A stretch of DNA of 64,000 nt, from contig JAUCBJ010008659.1 of the NCBI GenBank assembly GCA_032718475.1, positions 22,290 through 86,289 of the forward strand, in the 5' to 3' direction. This DNA is from Nemertoderma westbladi. Lineage: Eukaryota; Xenacoelomorpha; Nemertodermatida; Nemertodermatidae. Under the pieces are notes generated by a model. It searched no databases. It saw only the letters and a program-made list of their open reading frames with translations, and was not told where the DNA came from. Both the position numbers and the translations under genes were made by a program. Within the stretch, counting starts at the first letter, position 1, and each line of letters begins with the position of its first letter. Of the stretch, positions 12,090 to 21,886 are shown piece by piece.

Positions 12090-12465
12090 GCTGACCGAGA
12101 GGAAAAGCCAACCAACCACCAAGGTTGATGCAGAATCACCAGCTGATCGTTGGAAGGCCTATTTGAAAAGATCCTCATTAATGACAGAGTATTGCCTGTG
12201 ATGATTTCCTGATCAAGGCTGAGGCAAAGAGCATTAAGACCAATCGTGCCAGTGGAGTATATGTCGACCCCCTGGGGTTTTTAAAATACCAGAGTGCTTG
12301 GAGCTCATTTACCCCATAGTTGACATGTACAGAATGAAGAGAGTCCCACAAGAAATGAAAACAAATAAGTTGGTGCCAGTTTCCAAGAAGAGAAACCTAA
12401 TACTTTAGTATCTTATTGTAGAATCTAATTGATCCCAGTTGCTGCAAAGCTATCTAATACATATA
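12090..12465 (+). pseudogene. Family B LINE relic (RT N-terminal part)
   Basis: The plus-strand sequence matches the minus-strand copy at 36734-36260 at the start of the RT domain: the parts corresponding to 'SPADRLNGWKAHFEKLL', 'SIKTNRASGVDGVPPEVFK' and 'MYRTTRVPQEMKTNKLVQV'. Stops and small deletions break all frames. It ends near 'gctgcaaagctat', the position where the young copy at 38889 begins. Confidence 0.75.
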
Positions 12466-13080
12466 AATCTGCTCAGTTTGGGTGTATGTATATGTATGTC
12501 CATCGATACACTTTGACAGATTTCATCTCATTCCTTGCATTGTGGCTCATTCGATGCGTATTAACACGATCCAGACACTATCACTGTCTCTGGGTTTTAT
12601 TTTAAATGTTTGTCTGTGTGAAAGCTGGGTCAGCTGGTTGTTGAATGCTTATTTGTGGTCAAATTGGGTTATTCTGTTGTTGTTTTCTGACTACTGACTT
12701 ATTGTTTTATTTAATAATTGTCGATAAACATACACTGCACCACTAAATAAACCAAAACAACACCCAAAAAAGGATATAAAAAAGAGACAGTGGGCAGTCC
12801 TACTCAATGGCGGGGCCAGCAAGATAGCACAATTTGCTAGTAGGTGCTGTACCCCTTAAAATATAAAAAATTATATACAATACGTATAATAGTCATATAC
12901 ACATATGAATCATAGTTTGATTTTAAAGTAAATGAATAGTATCCCAATGAAAATGGAACAAAATATAAAACAAACAACCAAATATCACTTTCAATTAAAA
13001 AATTTGTACACAATTGAGCGATTTAATACCGAAACTCTTTATTCACAAAAAAACCAATTAAACGTAATTTGTTACTTGAC
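12466..13080. other. Intergenic stretch, nothing recognised
   Basis: An open stretch at 12482-12697 codes for a low-complexity hydrophobic peptide without family resemblance and is not called as a gene. Confidence 0.4.
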
Positions 13081-13084
13081 ACCG

Positions 13085-14053
13085 CACACAGATAGTAACG
13101 GATAAGTCACAGTAGGCCCTATGTAACATGACCCCGTGCCCGGGTAGTGATGGATAAGGACATGTAGCAAATTGATAAAATATAGTATGCCTTAAGTAAC
13201 ATGACCCCGTGTCCGGGTAGTGATGGATAAGTTACAGTAGGCCCAATGTAACATGTCCCAGTGTCCGGGTAGTGATGAATGAGTTACAAATGGATATGGA
13301 TAAGTTACAGTAGGCCGTATGTAACATGACCCCGTGTCCGGGTAGAGATGGGTGAGTTACAAATGGATATGGATAAGTCACAGTAGGCCTTATGTAACAT
13401 GACCCCGTGTCCGGGTAGTGATGGATAAGTTACAGTAGGCCTTATGTAACATGACCCCGTGTCCGGGTAGTTATGGATGAATTACAAATGGATAAGTTAC
13501 AGTAGGCCGTATGTAACATGACCCCGTGTCCGGGTAGTGATGGATAAGTTACAGTAGGCCTTATGTAACATGACCCCGTGTCCGGGTAGTGATGGATAAG
13601 CCACAGTAGGCCCTATGTAACATTTCCCCGTGTCCGGGTAGAGATGGATGAGTTACAAATGGATAAGTTACAGTAGGCCGTATGTAACATGACCCCGTGT
13701 CCGGGTAGAGATGGATGAGTTACAAATGGATATGGATAAGTCACAGTAGGCCTTATGTAGCATGACCCCGTGTCCGGGTAGTGATGGATAAGTTACAGTA
13801 GGCCGTATGTAACATGACCCCGTGTCCGGGTAGTTATGGATGAACTACAAATGGATAAGTTACAGTAGGCCGTATGTAACATGACCCCGTGTCCGGGTAG
13901 TGATGGATAAGTTACAGTAGGCCTTATGTAACATGACCCCGTGTCCGGGTAGTGATGGATAAGTTACAGTAGGCCTTATGTAACATTTCCCCGTGTCCGG
14001 GTAGAGATGGATGAATTACAAATGGATAAGTTACAGTAGGCCGTATGTAACAT
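13085..14053. repeat. Satellite with 52-bp unit, about 15 copies
   Basis: The consensus contains acagtaggccttatgtaac followed by atgaccccgtgtccgggtag. The core cgggtag occurs 15 times. The basic period is 52 bp; some units carry an extra segment 'gatgagttacaaatggatat', giving longer periods. Units differ by only a few substitutions. The array ends within about 10 bases of the 3' end of the LINE on the minus strand at 14060. Confidence 0.95.
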
Positions 14054-14090
14054 AATATATATTATTAGGAGAAACGTAAAAAATATGTGA

Positions 14091-17000
14091 CTACGAAGCA
14101 GATAGGCCATCTGAATTAAGTAGATGAGCTTTTAACTTATTTACAAACAGACGCTTCCCTCGTATATTGCGAAGTTCGTTAGGTAAAGCATTCCATGTTA
14201 CTGGACCCATGTAACTTAAGGACATTTGACCAACGACCAGTTCTCTGCGAGGTATAAAGAATAAATTGTTAGACGCGGCTCTTGTATTATGCGAATGTTT
14301 TGTATGTATTTTCTCAAACATGTTGTATATGCCAGTTTTGTCATAACGGTAATGTATACTGTGCATAAATGTAGCTAATTGTAACCTATATAAGTGTTGA
14401 ATTGGTAGGATACCTTGTGACTTATATATGGGAAATGATGAGGATCTATATTCTGCGAACGTTATACACCTGAGTATTTTGTTTATTTTCACTCGAATTT
14501 TTTCAATTTTAGACACACCAGCAGAACCCCAGCAGATTAGGCCGTATTGAATGTAGGGGTGTACAAGCGAGAAATAAAGAAGTTTTAGTACATGTAGAGG
14601 GAAAATATATCTTAATTTGTAAAAAATACCAGAAACCTTAGAGATTTTACTTAATACATGTTTCACTTGTGAATTCCAAGACAGATGGTTGTCAATAAAA
14701 ATACCTAGGTATTTTACTGCACATACTTCCTTTAAAACGGTGTTATCTACTGATATGTTAATATTGTAATTTTGTTTATTCGTGAAAATTACATACTCCG
14801 TCTTAGACAGATTTAAGGATAATCTATTTGATATGAGCCAATAACTAATACCGGTTAATTCAGAGCAAAGTTTATGTTGTATTTCAGCATCCGACTTAGA
14901 ACTATAAATAAAACTAGTATCATCAGCAAATAACACAGTGGTCAAGGATGTTGCTTGCGGTAGGTCATTTATGTATATGAGGAAAAATAACGGACCTAGA
15001 ATTGAACCCTGTGGCACACCGCAACTAATTTTAAGACTGCCTGAACTAAGTGACCCAAATGCAACATGTTGAGTTCTATTTGATAAGTAGTTTTTTATTA
15101 ACTCGTGAGGCCTCCCTCTAATTCCATAACAGTTCAGTTTATCTAGAAGAATACGATGGTTTATCGTATCAAATGCTTTTTTTAAATCTACAAACACGCC
15201 ACAAGCTGATTCACTACTATCCAGAGTTTCTCTGATTTTTTCAGTAATTTCTAAAATTGCATGAAAAGTGCTGTGAGATTTACGGAATCCGAACTGTTTC
15301 GGATTTAGAATGTTGTTTCTCCCAAAAAAGGACAGTAGCTGGTCATATATAATTTTCTCGTATATCTTGCTAAATAAAGGCAAAATTGATACCGGTCTAT
15401 AGTTACCTCTATCAGTTGGCTCGCCCTTTTTAAATACTGGTATTACACGTGCTTGTTTGAGTTGGTCAGGGAATGATGAAAATCGAAATGAAATATTTAT
15501 TAGGTATTCAAGATGATATGATAATTCCCTGTAGTACATTCTAACTAATTTGCACGGAAAGGTATCATTAGTCGCACTGGATTCACTAAGGTTCAAAATA
15601 TGATACTGTATCTCAGCCGATGAAGTTTCAATTAGTGCGAAAGACGAAGATACTGAGCAACGTCTGGGAATGAAACTTAATGGATTTAATCTGGATACCG
15701 GGATTTTTACATCCAATTGCTTCCCAATATTAGCGAAAAAACTATTGAATGAATCAGCAATACTTTGGGGATCTATTATATTACATTTTGTATTATTATT
15801 TCCTACTATCAGTTTCTGTGGCCTATTCGATTTTGAGCGGCCCGTTATTACAGAATTAATGACTCGCCATGTCCTTTTTATATTTCCACCACATTGTCTA
15901 AATCTAGTTTCATAATACCGCTTCTCAGCCAACCTCAGAATGTAGGTGAGCTTGTTGCGATACCGTTTATATATTTCAAGATTGGCTGAAGTTGGTTTTT
16001 TCAAATATTTTATGTATAATTTATTCTTTATATAAATTGACTTTAATATCCCAGTACTTATCCATGGCCTGCGCGGGGTCGCATTCTTATATTTAAGCTC
16101 TTTTAGAGGAAGGTGATAGTTACAAATTTTAGTAAAATTGTCATTGAAGGTATTGAACATATCTGATGTATGTATAGATTCATTGCGGTATGTCCATGTA
16201 TTAGGATTTCTTAAATCTTTTAAAAAAGCTGCTGAATCAAAGGCACTATAATCGTAACCGTAGTGTTTATCTTGTGAAAAGTAATTCGAGTAATCTTTAA
16301 TAAGACAGAAAATTGGATAGTGATCACTTGTTCCAATTTGCGTTAGAAATACTCCGCTGTGGATTACTTGGGCACCAATATTAGTGGCAATGTGATCAAT
16401 AAGAAATTTACTGTTTTTGTATATACGTGTGGCCTCAGTAATTAGTTGCTTATAACCAAAAGAAGATAGTAGGTCTTTGTAGGTTTGAGATCGGTCACTT
16501 TGTTTCAGCAGATTTATATTAGTGTCACCGCAAATTAAAATATCATTATTTTTTTTACTAAGTTTTGTTAGGGTGTCATCGAGTTTCTGCATAAATATAT
16601 CGTATGGAAAAAGTTTCTCTGATCTATATATACATCCCACAATCAGGGTTTTCTTACTTGTCGTATAAGGTAATTCAACCCATAAATTATCATGCCCCGG
16701 AATTTTTAAATCTGGTCTTGGTGTAAAAGATAAACCCTTCTTAATGTAAATGGCACAACCACCACGAGCTTCCCCTGAATCGCGATGGTCAAATATTGGG
16801 TCATTGTAACCGTCAATATTTAGCAATTTAATTCGATTATCGTCCTTAGAGAACGTCTCAGTAAAAGCCAGTACATCGAATTGACTATCTAGACCCGCGA
16901 TATATTCGGATATATCCCGTATATTTGTTGCCAAACTTCGGCAATTTAAATGCATCAACGATATATTTTTTTCCGTGTCACCAAATTTATTATTAAAGAG

Positions 17001-17393
17001 GTCTTGGTCATAATAGCCACCAGGTATACTGGCGTCAACTAAATTATCATCAGGGTCAATGTCAGCAAAAAAGTTGCCAGATTCAAGTATATTATCTACA
17101 TTATTCGTACTGTGAAATACATCACTATCCGTGCTTGGTACATTAAAAAAGGGGAAAATGGAGCTGTAACAAAATATACAATACAAAGCCCCATAATTAG
17201 TGGATGATAAATTATGATAGGCATCATCCAGAGACATACAAGTTCCACATTGTAAATGAAAATTACATTCGCAAATAGAACAATAGAATCGGTTTAGGTC
17301 CTTATAAGAAAAACAACTAAAACATAGTGAGCATGAATCAGGTGTTAGGTTGATATTCGGTTGTTGGTTATTAGGGTTTACTTTTACTGACAT
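14091..17393 (-). CDS. LINE ORF2: PHD-like finger, AP endonuclease and reverse transcriptase
   Basis: This is an 1,100-residue uninterrupted polyprotein. Residues about 21-78 form a Cys/His cluster ('CSLCFSCF', 'FYCSICECNFHLQCG', 'LYCIFC') like a PHD/zinc finger. Residues about 144-360 are an AP-type endonuclease: 'LMHLNCRSL', 'FAFTET'-like 'DVLAFTETFS', 'GGCAIYIKKG', 'LIVGCIYR', 'ICGDTNINLL' and 'GTSDHYPIF'. The RT follows at about 620-880: 'ARVIPVFKKGEPTDRGNYRP', 'FGFRKSHSTFHAI', 'VFVDLKKAFDTINH', 'SCGVPQGSILGPLFFLIYIN' and the catalytic box FADDT at residue 822. The C-terminal part ends in a tract with 'NTRAASNNLF' and 'GPVTWNALPNELRN', typical of this clade. All catalytic motifs visible by eye are present. 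The clade (CR1/L2/Crack group) is inferred from motif style. Confidence 0.92.
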   Translation of the reverse strand: MSVKVNPNNQQPNINLTPDSCSLCFSCFSYKDLNRFYCSICECNFHLQCGTCMSLDDAYHNLSSTNYGALYCIFCYSSIFPFFNVPSTDSDVFHSTNNVDNILESGNFFADIDPDDNLVDASIPGGYYDQDLFNNKFGDTEKNISLMHLNCRSLATNIRDISEYIAGLDSQFDVLAFTETFSKDDNRIKLLNIDGYNDPIFDHRDSGEARGGCAIYIKKGLSFTPRPDLKIPGHDNLWVELPYTTSKKTLIVGCIYRSEKLFPYDIFMQKLDDTLTKLSKKNNDILICGDTNINLLKQSDRSQTYKDLLSSFGYKQLITEATRIYKNSKFLIDHIATNIGAQVIHSGVFLTQIGTSDHYPIFCLIKDYSNYFSQDKHYGYDYSAFDSAAFLKDLRNPNTWTYRNESIHTSDMFNTFNDNFTKICNYHLPLKELKYKNATPRRPWISTGILKSIYIKNKLYIKYLKKPTSANLEIYKRYRNKLTYILRLAEKRYYETRFRQCGGNIKRTWRVINSVITGRSKSNRPQKLIVGNNNTKCNIIDPQSIADSFNSFFANIGKQLDVKIPVSRLNPLSFIPRRCSVSSSFALIETSSAEIQYHILNLSESSATNDTFPCKLVRMYYRELSYHLEYLINISFRFSSFPDQLKQARVIPVFKKGEPTDRGNYRPVSILPLFSKIYEKIIYDQLLSFFGRNNILNPKQFGFRKSHSTFHAILEITEKIRETLDSSESACGVFVDLKKAFDTINHRILLDKLNCYGIRGRPHELIKNYLSNRTQHVAFGSLSSGSLKISCGVPQGSILGPLFFLIYINDLPQATSLTTVLFADDTSFIYSSKSDAEIQHKLCSELTGISYWLISNRLSLNLSKTEYVIFTNKQNYNINISVDNTVLKEVCAVKYLGIFIDNHLSWNSQVKHVLSKISKVSGIFYKLRYIFPLHVLKLLYFSLVHPYIQYGLICWGSAGVSKIEKIRVKINKILRCITFAEYRSSSFPIYKSQGILPIQHLYRLQLATFMHSIHYRYDKTGIYNMFEKIHTKHSHNTRAASNNLFFIPRRELVVGQMSLSYMGPVTWNALPNELRNIRGKRLFVNKLKAHLLNSDGLSAS

Positions 17394-17881
17394 AGATATA
17401 TATAATGTAGTTCTATAGATCCTACTAACACTACAGTACCTACAAGTCGGTTAATATGTGTACCTACACACACATAGAACAATACAAGATTCTTACGTTG
17501 TTAGGAATTGGCGCTATTGGAATGGCCACCTGCCAGCCCACTGTCTCCGCCAATTATAAATGTAATTTATAAAACGATATCGGACTGAATGCACACGATA
17601 CGTAGTACTTTAAAATTTCCCCATTATGCATCCAAGTAATAGTAAATAGCGCAAAAGCTGGTACTAAATTACAAAAAAAAAAGAAAAAAAATAGTAAATA
17701 GCTCCCTGATGACATAATTTTCTGACAAGATTCTAAAAAATATAGTAAGACATGGAAGCTCTTCTGCAATTCACGATATTTATAGGATATATATAGGCCT
17801 ACCGTATTTAAAGGGCTCTTACAGGAGTAAATATGTTAAGGTTCACTTGATCATACAGATAATTACTCACTCAGTCTGAAT

Positions 17882-18760
17882 TCACTGATCGCAATCGTCC
17901 GTCAATACATCGAACCCGTTACTCGTCCCAGTGCTGGTACTTACAATGGTGCTGTTAGTCTTCCGAGAACGAGTGGAAACTCCAAGAAACTCCCGATTTA
18001 TGGAATTGGTTTCGGCATTATCAGAAACGGAAATTGGATTACCCGTACCGGCAGCCAGGAGAGAAGTGATAACTTTAATGCTGCGAACAACGTGAGGTCG
18101 ACTACCGGCATCAGGTCCTTCTTTGACACGGATGTTTATTACGCCATTTATCGAGTACGCAGCATGAATCCGACCCGCCCGTTTGTGTGACTTTGCTTCT
18201 CGTAGAATTTCAGCCCTCGCCGGAGTCAGGTGGTCGCTAACGTAAATCCCCTTCGGAAACTCCTTACGCTTTCCGAAAATTGCATAGCGAGTCGAATGAC
18301 CAAGAAAGCGAACAATGACTGGTCTTACTTTACCCTGCGTCGTATTGGGCCCACCTGAGGGACTATTAGAAGCGGAGGAACCCGAGCTAGTGCCGTGTGC
18401 CGTTGCCGGGAAGTATTTCCCGAGCCGATGTACAACGTCGATTACATCAGGATTTATCCCGATGCATGTCAGTAATTCTACGATCTTTATCCGATCATTA
18501 TGGAAGGAAGATTCAGGGATCCCGTGAAATAGAACACAGTTTCTACGTATATACTGTTGCAAATCATCATTCGACTCGGACAGCTGATTTAACTTGGAAC
18601 GGAACGTGGCATTCTCCTTTTTGAGAAATTCATTTTCGGCGATTATATTTGAAATAAGATCTAGTTGTGGTTTGAAGGACTTAATACAAGAGATGTCATT
18701 TTCAAGTGCAGCAAATTTCCGCTCAATTAGGGCCTCGATTTTATGTATTTGCGACGACAT
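17882..18760 (-). CDS. LINE ORF1 protein (coiled coil, RRM-like region)
   Basis: This 292-residue protein has the layout of a retrotransposon nucleic-acid-binding ORF1p. Residues about 1-75 form a heptad-rich coiled coil ('ALIERKFAALENDISCI', 'LKKENATFRSKLNQLSESND'). Next comes an RRM-like/transposase-22-like region: 'RRNCVLFHGIPESS', 'IGINPDVIDVVHRLGKYF', 'GKVRPVIVRFLGHSTRYAIF' and 'YVSDHLTPARAEILREAK'. A Ser/Gly-rich insert at about 120-140 splits the domain. The start ATG at 18760 is the first of the frame and is followed at once by the coiled coil. The protein is homologous in layout to the truncated ORF1 at 57134-57673. By family knowledge it would bind the LINE RNA; nothing here shows expression. 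Confidence 0.88.
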   Translation of the reverse strand: MSSQIHKIEALIERKFAALENDISCIKSFKPQLDLISNIIAENEFLKKENATFRSKLNQLSESNDDLQQYIRRNCVLFHGIPESSFHNDRIKIVELLTCIGINPDVIDVVHRLGKYFPATAHGTSSGSSASNSPSGGPNTTQGKVRPVIVRFLGHSTRYAIFGKRKEFPKGIYVSDHLTPARAEILREAKSHKRAGRIHAAYSINGVINIRVKEGPDAGSRPHVVRSIKVITSLLAAGTGNPISVSDNAETNSINREFLGVSTRSRKTNSTIVSTSTGTSNGFDVLTDDCDQ

Positions 18761-19149
18761 GGTTCCGGCGCCGGCGCGTATGGTAGTACCGGTAGACTAG
18801 GCCGGTAGGTCGGGTTGTTATGATAACGGGAATTTCCTGAACAGCCAAATTGACTTGAGTCGTAAGTTAAATACGGCCGTGTGAAGATGAGGCGATGGGG
18901 TAAGTTATAGAGTTCAAAGTTCGTACATTCAGTCCACAGTCAGGCAGTCAGAGACAGAGTGCTAGCATAGCCTACACCAGTAGTAGCTGCATAGGCATGA
19001 TTATTCGCGTACCTATCTGTCGAATGACAGATTTTCGGTCATATTGCTGTTCAACAGGCAGGAAACTGTATTACTGTATTTCAGCAGTTGCGCCATCAGA
19101 CTCAGTCTGTTCTTACTGACACTTTGCAGATATATACCTGACCATAGGT

Positions 19150-19570
19150 TTGGAATGACACTGACCAGTCTGCATTTCTGCAGTCTGCTGCTAGGGAGCG
19201 AAATGTCCAAAAGAAAACTTTGTTTTTTACTGATTTACAACCAGTTTAGATTGATACTTGGTAGGTATCTACTACAGCATAGGATGTATCTGTAAGGAGT
19301 CCTAGAGTCGTCTACAGTTCCCCAGTGTACCACTAGATGGCGAAATATCTGAAAGTGAATCACTTCTCCAACTTTGTTATTTACAATCCATCAAGACTGA
19401 AACTTGCTTGCATCTACTACAGCATAGGATGTATCTTTCCAAAAATGCAGCACTGTCTGCATTTCACTAGTCTGCAGGTAGAGTGTGAAATGTCTGAAAG
19501 TTAATGTTTTCTTGAACTTTTCTTATGTACTTACAATTGCCGTTAAGCTGAAATTTGACAGTTATCTCCT
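19150..19570. repeat. Diverged tandem repeat, about 145-bp period
   Basis: The phrase atctactacagcataggatg occurs at 19267 and 19412, with related flanking blocks ('gaaatgtccaaaag', 'gaaatatctgaaag', 'gaaatgtctgaaag') spaced similarly. The copies are diverged and carry no ORF. Confidence 0.55.
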
Positions 19571-19699
19571 ACGGAGGTGGGGTTTTATTTCATGATGGGT
19601 ATGAATATTTTCTATATGCAGTTCTCCAATCTGCAACACATTTCTCAACATATTAATGTATCATATGTACATGGACTAGAAAGCTGTCTAGTACAATGT

Positions 19700-20115
19700 A
19701 ATTATATAAAATCGCATCGGGGATCCCATTGAGAGTCTCCTACGTGCAAATCAGAATGGGTTCCATAAAGGTTGTGGGACCATGAAGCCCTTTCTGGAAC
19801 TTAGAAGTACAATTGAAGAGTTATCAAAAAAGAAAGACAAGCATCTGGCTGTTATCTTTGTTGACTTCTTCAAGGCCTTTTCTCTCATTCATGTATGTTC
19901 AGCATACTTTCATTATATGGGATTCCTTTGAAATTATTGCAGAGTATGCTAGGGCAGCTTGTAAACGCCTTACGTTACCTGGGATCATGGATACGGAAGT
20001 CAGCCTTCGAATGTCTAGAATGGCATTGACAGCATTGAATGGGCTTTCCAGGATTTGGAAGTAACCCAGAATATGCCAGAAACTTAAGGTCCGATTATTT
20101 AGAGCAATATTCAGT
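19700..20115 (+). pseudogene. Family B LINE relic with internal deletion
   Basis: The plus-strand sequence matches family B from 'QNGFRKGRGTMEP' through 'AVIFVDFFKAF' and 'MFSILSLYGIP' (19740-19935). It then jumps to the thumb region ('CYLGSWIRKS', 'RLSRIWKSP', 'LKVRLFRA') at about 19965-20112. Small indels break the frame. It lies just upstream of the P-like transposon's target site. Confidence 0.78.
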
Positions 20116-20205
20116 TATTGTTAAGCCAGCATAGCAACACAACCAATTTCAAATGTTTTTGCATATTTGGAATCCTTGCAAGGGCAGAATTCCATCAGTA
20201 CAAAC

Positions 20206-20275
20206 AATGGCCTCCTATAATATAAGGCCAAGAAGCTGTGTCAGCTGATTTCTGAGCTGGAGGCCAGTTGTTTTA
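20206..20275 (+). repeat. Left terminal inverted repeat of the P-like element
   Basis: It is about 70 bp, pairing with 25264-25333 in inverse orientation. It is preceded by the 8-bp target duplication GTACAAAC at 20198-20205. Its first base differs from the right end (A instead of C). Confidence 0.93.
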
Positions 20276-20447
20276 CTGTCAACTGCCTGACAGACTGACT
20301 GATGTACTGGCAGACTGGCCTACAGTGCTACAGTTCTGCACAGCAGCAGTTATGACTGTACTGCAATTAATAGTAAGATACAGAGATAGTAGTAGTGTTA
20401 TTGGTTTAAATACCGCATCAGGCAGGCAACCAGGTACTCAGCTCAGT

Positions 20448-21278
20448 ACCTGCTGACCTGAGACCCGACAGACTGACATAGGGAGATATGTACCAGGGTG
20501 GAATTTCAGGAAGGGCTTTCTCAACACGTGCTGACAGGCTAATGTGTGGCGCTCCCATGCGGGGTGACAGACCAAACGTAATTAGCATCGAATGTAACAT
20601 AGTTTTTACGAGTCAAACGTAACCTCACTGCCTCAATTATGTTACATTCGATCATATAACTATGTTAACTTCGATCTACAAATTACTAAGCCCGAATGTA
20701 ACATAGCTGCATAGGCTGTAGGCCTACTTTTATTTCAGTTGTGTTTTGATTTCAGGAGTTAACCAATGAAATGCTTCATTTATTTACAGGAAGAAACAGT
20801 TTGGAAGAAACAGAAACAAAAGAAAGACCCAATTAAGTAACCTGCATAATCTTGTCAGCTTGTACATGTGTTAACTTTTGTTTATTGTTTTGGTTCCCAC
20901 AACACGCCTCTGTAACCTGTTCCTTTAAATAAAAGTAACCTGCATAATCTTGTAAATGCTTAAACTTTCGTTTATTGTTTTGGTCCCTCCTACACGCCTC
21001 TGTTACCTGATCCTTTAAATGGCAATGTTACATTTGGGCTTAGTAATTTGTAGATTGAATGTAACATCGTTATAGGATCCAATGTAACATAATTGCAGTT
21101 ACGTTCAATACGTAATAACTATGTGACATTCGATCCTGATTACGTTTGGTCTGTCACCTGGCACGGGAGCGCCACACATCAGCCTGTGTTGTCACGTGTT
21201 GAGAAAGCCCTTCCTGAAATTCCACCCTTGTATCTCCCTATGTCAGTCTGGCGGGTCTCAGGTCAGCAGGTCATATTT
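20448..21278. repeat. Large imperfect palindrome inside the P-like element
   Basis: A left arm (about 20448-20705) and a right arm (about 21030-21278) are inverted copies. For example, gacagactgacatagggaga and gaaagccctt-type blocks recur reversed at the other side, as does the pair 'aattactaagccc'/'gggcttagtaatt'. The loop at 20820-21020 holds a directly repeated segment (aacctgcataatcttgt and ttaaactttcgtttattgtt). It lies between the left terminal repeat and the THAP frame. It could be a separate MITE nested in the transposon's leader or a subterminal palindrome of the transposon itself. Confidence 0.8.
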
Positions 21279-21684
21279 CCGGTATCGGTAGTCCTATAAT
21301 TTGTTTATTAAGCCTAATATGAAATTATATGATGGGAAGAAAGTGTTGTGTTACGAATTGTTCCTCAAATTATGCCAAAGAAGAAAGCTCTTGCCGTGTA
21401 TTTCGTTTACCCCGAGATCTGGAGGAGCGAAAGAAATGGATGTGTGCTATGCCCCTGGAAAATATTGTGGACAATCAAAACACAGTAGTGTGCATCAAAC
21501 ATTGGCATGATAACTTCTATGCGATTAAAGTTTTTGGAAAGGAAAGGCCAGCTGATACCCCATCTGTATTCGAATGTGTGCCACCCAGCCAAGTACCCAG
21601 TCCTCCAGCGCCACTTCATACCACGGAACGCTCATTGTTTAAAGTTTGAAATATACAAGATGATGAACTCGGTAAATTTACTCA

Positions 21685-21886
21685 GAGGGACCAATTGAAA
21701 TTATCGCTAGAAAATATTCATTCCTACATTACAAGCAATGCGGAACTGTGTCCTTCTGTAGTTGTGTACAGCATAGAGGAGTCTAGAGGGACCAATTGAA
21801 ATTATCGCTAGAAAATATTAATTCCTACATTACAAGCAATGCGGAACTGTGTCCTTCTGTAGTTGTGTACAGCAGAGAGGAGTCTA
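21685..21886 (+). repeat. 101-bp tandem duplication in the transposase region
   Basis: The block starting gagggaccaattgaaatt at 21685 recurs at 21786 with only a couple of differences. The shift of 101 bp changes the reading frame of the transposase downstream of the THAP part. Confidence 0.93.

Larger units (their letters stand above)
14060..18990 (-). mobile_element. Apparently intact CR1/L2-like non-LTR retrotransposon
   Basis: It has two long ORFs on the minus strand in the order expected for a Jockey-superfamily LINE: ORF1 at 18760-17882 and ORF2 at 17393-14091, separated by about 490 bp. The 3' untranslated part is only about 35-40 bases before the 52-bp satellite begins. The 5' end is not sharply defined; LINE-like leader sequence extends to about 18990. 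No stop or frameshift is seen in either ORF, so this copy could be recent. A related but broken element lies at 57134-61775. Confidence 0.85.
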
